The position numbers were made by a program, and so were the translations under genes. This document shows positions 60,481 to 64,000 of a stretch of 64,000 nucleotides of DNA, in pieces. The stretch covers positions 62,001-126,000 of the forward strand of contig NZ_JYNS01000011.1 in NCBI RefSeq assembly GCF_000934725.1. Reading direction: 5' to 3'. Each line of letters begins with the position of its first letter. The stretch's first letter is position 1. The notes under the pieces are model-generated. The model was given only the letters and a program-made list of their open reading frames with translations, did not search any database and had not been told where the DNA came from. This stretch comes from Methyloterricola oryzae. GTDB lineage: Bacteria; Pseudomonadota; Gammaproteobacteria; Methylococcales; Methylococcaceae.

Positions 60481-61089
60481 ATGAAGCTCTACTATACCCC
60501 CGGCGCCTGCTCACTGGCGGTGCATATTGCCCTGCGTGAGGCAGGCCTGGAATTTGATCTGGAAAAGGTCGACCTGGCGAGCAAGAAAACCGAAACCGGC
60601 GACGATTTCGTGACCATCAACTCCAAGGGCTACGTCCCCGCCCTGCAGATGGATAGCGGCGAAGTGCTGACGGAAGACCAGGTGATCCTGCAATTCGTCG
60701 CCGATCTGAACCCCACCGCCTGTCTGGCCCCGCCCGCCGGCTCCCTGGCGCGCTACCGCCTGATGGAATGGCTGGCTTTCATCGCCACGGAAGTGCACAA
60801 GGGCTTCAGCCCCCTTTGGAACCCCGCTTCGCCAGAGGCCGCTCGACAACAGGCGATAACGCAACTGGGCCGCCGCTTCGACTTCCTTTCGGCAACCCTG
60901 GCCAAGCAGCCCTGGCTCCTGGGCGACAGCTACAGCGTGGCGGATGCCTATCTGTTTACCGTCCTCGGCTGGGCCGATTATCACAAGCTGGACCTTTCGC
61001 CCTGGCCGGCGCTGGTGGATTTCAGGGGCCGGGGGGCCGCGCGGCCTGCGGTGCAGCAAGCCCTCAAGGCGGAAGGGCTGATCGCCTGA
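60481..61089 (+). CDS. Glutathione S-transferase (beta-class-like)
   Basis: The 202-residue enzyme has a thioredoxin-like N-terminal domain with Cys10 in the MKLYYTPGACS opening of beta-class GSTs, the YVPALQMDSGEVLTED glutathione-binding stretch, and an all-helical C-terminal domain with the SVADAYLF motif. An AGGAGG site lies seven bases before the ATG. It conjugates or reduces electrophiles with glutathione in the cytoplasm. Only six bases separate its end from that of the M20 gene. Confidence 0.95.
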   Translation: MKLYYTPGACSLAVHIALREAGLEFDLEKVDLASKKTETGDDFVTINSKGYVPALQMDSGEVLTEDQVILQFVADLNPTACLAPPAGSLARYRLMEWLAFIATEVHKGFSPLWNPASPEAARQQAITQLGRRFDFLSATLAKQPWLLGDSYSVADAYLFTVLGWADYHKLDLSPWPALVDFRGRGAARPAVQQALKAEGLIA

Positions 61090-61095
61090 AACGCC

Positions 61096-62496
61096 TTAGT
61101 GCCGGGACGCGATCACCCGGGCGATGCAGCAGGTCAGGCGCTTGGCGGTAGGAATGTGCAGGAATTCGTTGGGCCCGTGGGCATTGGAATGCGGACCCAG
61201 CACGCCGGTGATGAGGAACTGCGCGGCGGGGAACTGCCGCCCGAGCATACCCATGAAGGGAATGGAGCCACCCTCCCCCATGCACACCGCCGGCTTGCCG
61301 AAGTAAGCCATGGACGCCTCGTCGATCACCTGCCACAAAGCGGGGTCCATGGCCGGCGCGTTCCAGCCGCCCGCGGCCTGCTCGGGTTCGAACCGCACTT
61401 CGGCGCCGTAAGGCGGGTCCGCTTCCAGCAAGGCCTTGAGCGCCAGTGTCGCCCTCTCGGCATCGGCGGTCGGTGGCAGTCGCAGTGACAGCTTCAAGCG
61501 CGTGTAAGGGCGGAGCACATTGCCTGCCTGTTCGGTCGCGGGCAATCCCGAGGCCCCGGTCACTTCCAGGGCGGGCCGCCATGTGCGGTTCAACACCAGT
61601 TCCGCATCCGGCGCCTCAACCGGGCGCGCGCCGGCAACGAAGGGAAACTTGTCGTGCACGGCCTCCCGCAGCACCTCGGCGGCCTGCGTGGCCTGCTCGC
61701 GCCGCTCAGCCGGTATCGCCACCTGAAAGTCCTTGCCCCGCACCGCCCCACTCATCTCATCTTCCAGGCGCGAGATCAAATGTCGGGCAATGCGGAAACT
61801 GGACGGCACGATGCCGCTGGCATCGCCGGAATGCACACCCTCTGTGAGTATGCGCACCGTCAGATTGCCACTCACCAGCCCGCGCAGTGACGTGGTGCAC
61901 CACAACTGCTCGTAATTGCCGCAACCGGAATCCAGGCAGACCACCAAATCGGGCTGGCCGATCCTCGCCGCCAGGGCCTCGATGTAATGAGGCAGATCGA
62001 AACTGCCGCTCTCCTCGCAACACTCGATGAGGATGACGCAGCGCGGATGGGCGATGCCCTGTGCCTGCAGCGCCTTGATGGCCGCCACCGAGGCGAAGAA
62101 GGCATAGCCGTCGTCGGCGCCGCCGCGCCCATACAGCCGGTCGCCTTCCAACACCGGCTCCCAAGGTCCGAGGCCCTCGCGCCAGCCCTCCATTTCCGGC
62201 TGCTTGTCCAGATGCCCATAAAGCAGCAAGTTACCCGGCACCGTGCCCTGCACCTCCACCAGTAAAACCGGCGTACGGCCAGGCAAGCGCACGATCTCCA
62301 GGCTGCTGCCGGCCAGCGGGTGCTCGCGGTACCAGGCCTCGGCCAGATGGATGGCGCGGTCCATGTGGCCATGAGCCTGCCAGTCGACCTCGAACAAGGG
62401 CGATTTATTGGGTATGCGGATGTATTCCACCAGGGCCGGCGTGATTGACCGGTCCCAGAGGGATTCGACGAAGTCAGTCAGTTGATCGGAATCCAT
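61096..62496 (-). CDS. M20 family metallopeptidase
   Basis: The 466-residue enzyme is an M20 dipeptidase/carboxypeptidase-like hydrolase using two zinc ions. The metal ligands lie in YGHLDKQPE, GRGGADDGYAFF, ECCEESGS and HSNAHGPNEFLHI. A dimerisation domain is inserted in the middle, as usual. The exact peptide substrate is not clear. The frame opens 21 codons earlier at a GTG next to the DCC gene; the ATG at 62494-62496 has no strong ribosome site, so the start is less certain. Confidence 0.9.
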   Translation of the reverse strand: MDSDQLTDFVESLWDRSITPALVEYIRIPNKSPLFEVDWQAHGHMDRAIHLAEAWYREHPLAGSSLEIVRLPGRTPVLLVEVQGTVPGNLLLYGHLDKQPEMEGWREGLGPWEPVLEGDRLYGRGGADDGYAFFASVAAIKALQAQGIAHPRCVILIECCEESGSFDLPHYIEALAARIGQPDLVVCLDSGCGNYEQLWCTTSLRGLVSGNLTVRILTEGVHSGDASGIVPSSFRIARHLISRLEDEMSGAVRGKDFQVAIPAERREQATQAAEVLREAVHDKFPFVAGARPVEAPDAELVLNRTWRPALEVTGASGLPATEQAGNVLRPYTRLKLSLRLPPTADAERATLALKALLEADPPYGAEVRFEPEQAAGGWNAPAMDPALWQVIDEASMAYFGKPAVCMGEGGSIPFMGMLGRQFPAAQFLITGVLGPHSNAHGPNEFLHIPTAKRLTCCIARVIASRH

Positions 62497-62576
62497 GGCA
62501 GGCGCGGGAACAGTGAGAAAAGGAAGTTCATCATGCCGCGCCGCTTGCCGGCTTGTCACGCGCTATCGGCGGAAAT

Positions 62577-62951
62577 TCAGATGACGCCGCAGGCTCCCTG
62601 CGCGCAGCGGCGGCGAAAATGCCAGGCGGCGAAACGCCCGTAGCCCCAGCGCATGATCGGCTGCACGCGCAAGGCGCGGCACACCGCGGCCAGATGGCGG
62701 TAGTAGGGCAAGCCGCTCCACAGCAGGAGGAAGGCGTCCGCGCCCTTGTGACAACGGCCCTCGCCGTCGAACACGTGGAATTCGGCCATCGTCGCCGCCA
62801 GATCCACCTCAAAGGCGGCGAGGCGCTCGGGCGCCTGGGTGACGTCTATCCACTCGATGGGCACCCGCGCCGGCAAGCGCCGGTAATGGGCGATCTCGCG
62901 CCCGCACAAACCGCAGCCGCCATCGTACAGCACCGTGAGTGATTGATTCAT
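62577..62951 (-). CDS. DCC family thiol-disulfide oxidoreductase
   Basis: The 124-residue protein is a DUF393/DCC family member: the family opens with LTVLYDGGCGLC, in which the CGLC pair is the redox site, and the following EWIDV stretch is conserved. Extra Cys residues lie in the C-terminal part (RRRCAQGACG). It may reduce disulfides in the cytoplasm. The ATG at 62949-62951 has AGGAGG six bases before it. Confidence 0.9.
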   Translation of the reverse strand: MNQSLTVLYDGGCGLCGREIAHYRRLPARVPIEWIDVTQAPERLAAFEVDLAATMAEFHVFDGEGRCHKGADAFLLLWSGLPYYRHLAAVCRALRVQPIMRWGYGRFAAWHFRRRCAQGACGVI

Positions 62952-63352
62952 GCCGCCCTCCTGAATTCAGATCGCCCATTTCCGATCCAGCGGCCGCCGC
63001 AAAGTTCCCCGGAAACCGACACCCAAACTGGCTGGCAAGGGCGCGAACGCAAGCCTTGTTACCCCGACCCTGGGCGCGGAGCGCCAACCCACCTATCCAT
63101 CTCTGGTTCCCACGCAGAGCATGGGAACGAAAAGCTGCATTTGAGCGAGGATGAACTTCTATGCCCTGGTGCCCCTGGTTCCTACGCAGTCTATGTTCTT
63201 ATGCCCTGGTTCCCACGCTCCGCGTGGGAACCAACACCGAACGCTCTGCGTCCACACACTGGCGCGGAGCACCAAGCTCACGGTCCCCGCACAGTGCGTG
63301 AGAATAGGAAGGAACGACCGAGCAAGAACGAAACCGCAAGCTTTGGTCCCCG
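62952..63352. other. Intergenic stretch with palindromic repeats
   Basis: About 400 bases between the DCC gene and the LuxR-type gene hold no convincing gene. The central part is made of REP-like palindromes. The rest is divergent repeat-like sequence with a GTTCC-type motif in several degenerate forms. Confidence 0.5.
63105..63233. repeat. REP-like palindromic repeats
   Basis: A perfect hairpin at 63207-63233 has 12-base arms (TGGTTCCCACGC and GCGTGGGAACCA) around a three-base loop. A second, imperfect copy with GGTTCCCACGC and a mismatched return arm lies at 63105-63129, and a further half copy (CTGGTTCCTACGC) at about 63175. These forms are typical of REP elements spread by RAYT-type transposases. 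Confidence 0.8.
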
Positions 63353-64000
63353 CTACCCAAACGAAAGAATCAAAGCGACCAAATCACTCTGCCTGTGCAC
63401 GCCCACTTTCGCGAATACATTAAGCAAGTGGGTCCGACCCGTGTTATGTCGTATACCCAGCGCCTCACAAGCCGCCGCCAAATCCTTGCCTTCAGCAAGC
63501 GCACAGCATAATTGGAGTTCTCTGGCAGTCAGGGAATAGTAACGACCGAATAGCTCGCTATTCTTGACGCGCTTTAGCCCGGAATCATTCAGAATCAAGA
63601 GCACTCGGTGACGCGAGTGACCGCGGAACGTCTCGTGGCTATACGGTACTGGAAAGATCGAAACTACGAGCGGATGTGGCGAGTCAGCCTGACGAATGGG
63701 CATGGTCCCCGATGAAGGAATTTTGCCGTTCAATGCCGCCGCTCGCCGAATCAACTCTTGTAGACGCTGCGAATCTTGTGCACTACTCGTACTCACATGT
63801 CCATTGACGATTCTAAGACCTTGGCGACGCTTTAAAACTTCAGTCGCGCTGGTGGTTGCGTGAATAAGGCGGGACTGCTCGTCCACCAAGAGTATTCCGC
63901 TTCCGACATACTCCAGAATTGTCTCACTGGTCGCCGCTCTCAATTGTGCCTGTTTGAGCGTGGCCGAAAGCAACAAGGCGCGTCTCAAGTGGTCTGCAAT
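63353..64000 (-). CDS. LuxR-type transcription regulator, 5' part missing
   Basis: The frame is open across the right edge, so at least 215 codons of the C-terminal part are seen. The beginning reads like a PAS-type sensor domain (GILLVDEQSRLIHAT), and the C-terminal 60 residues form a LuxR helix-turn-helix (SLTARELQLCCALAEGK, GIRHNTGRTHLLNVFAKVGV). It probably binds DNA as a dimer. The first residues in the window (about HLRRALLLS) match the family's usual middle part, so the true start lies beyond base 64000. Confidence 0.88.
   Translation of the reverse strand: MADHLRRALLLSATLKQAQLRAATSETILEYVGSGILLVDEQSRLIHATTSATEVLKRRQGLRIVNGHVSTSSAQDSQRLQELIRRAAALNGKIPSSGTMPIRQADSPHPLVVSIFPVPYSHETFRGHSRHRVLLILNDSGLKRVKNSELFGRYYSLTARELQLCCALAEGKDLAAACEALGIRHNTGRTHLLNVFAKVGVHRQSDLVALILSFG

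Overview
The window looks like a chromosomal segment of a motile, moderately high-GC gammaproteobacterium. The evidence is the ubiquinone genes ubiE-ubiJ-ubiB, the rpoZ-spoT-ridA-recG order, hslVU followed by a DUF971 gene, surE-pcm, and a polar-flagellum style flagellin-flaG-fliD-fliS block. No rRNA, tRNA, CRISPR array, prophage or complete insertion sequence was seen. The species cannot be fixed from the sequence alone; a methanotroph or purple-sulfur type lineage would fit but is only a guess.

Layout. Bases 1-620 hold the start of a secreted PKD-domain protein that runs off the left edge, followed by about 800 bases without a convincing gene. Bases 1414-8464 are a leftward housekeeping block: recG, ridA, spoT and rpoZ as one unit, then a strong terminator, pgk and a thioredoxin-like protein. 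Bases 8578-12976 are a rightward, translationally coupled three-gene unit of unknown role: a vWA membrane protein, a membrane coiled-coil protein and a membrane protein with a very acidic domain. Bases 12911-18328 carry leftward ubiB, ubiJ, ubiE, a DUF971 gene, hslU and hslV; a YpjD-like cytochrome c assembly protein diverges from hslV. Bases 19372-26233 hold the flagellar filament block (fliT-like gene, fliS, fliD, flaG and two flagellins). Two metal transporters, a hypothetical protein, surE, pcm, a DedA protein, an iron-type alcohol dehydrogenase and a Pat-type acyl-CoA synthetase/acetyltransferase follow.

Bases 35615-51402 form the most distinctive region, an almost gapless rightward glycosylation cluster. 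pseB, pseC, pseF, pseG and pseI make CMP-pseudaminic acid. The PseH acetyltransferase is not present, and a small formyltransferase sits in its place. Then come a methyltransferase, a 1849-residue multi-domain glycosyltransferase/methyltransferase fusion, and a 1103-residue TPR-glycosyltransferase with an unrecognised C-terminal region. Since the flagellin genes lie about 10 kb away, the simplest reading is a flagellin O-glycosylation system that uses a formylated and perhaps methylated pseudaminic-type sugar. A 108-base element with 16-base inverted ends lies just upstream of pseB.

The right end (51.4-64 kb) is mixed accessory and envelope content: two lipoproteins, a bestrophin-like channel, an HDOD protein, a CorC/HlyC-family protein, a response regulator-kinase-PepSY operon, glycine-zipper and adhesin-E-like envelope proteins, MarC, a glutathione S-transferase, an M20 peptidase, a DCC thiol oxidoreductase, REP-like palindromes, and a LuxR-type regulator cut by the right edge. 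The most unusual small-scale signal is an 11-base G tract inside fliD, which could make the filament cap phase variable.
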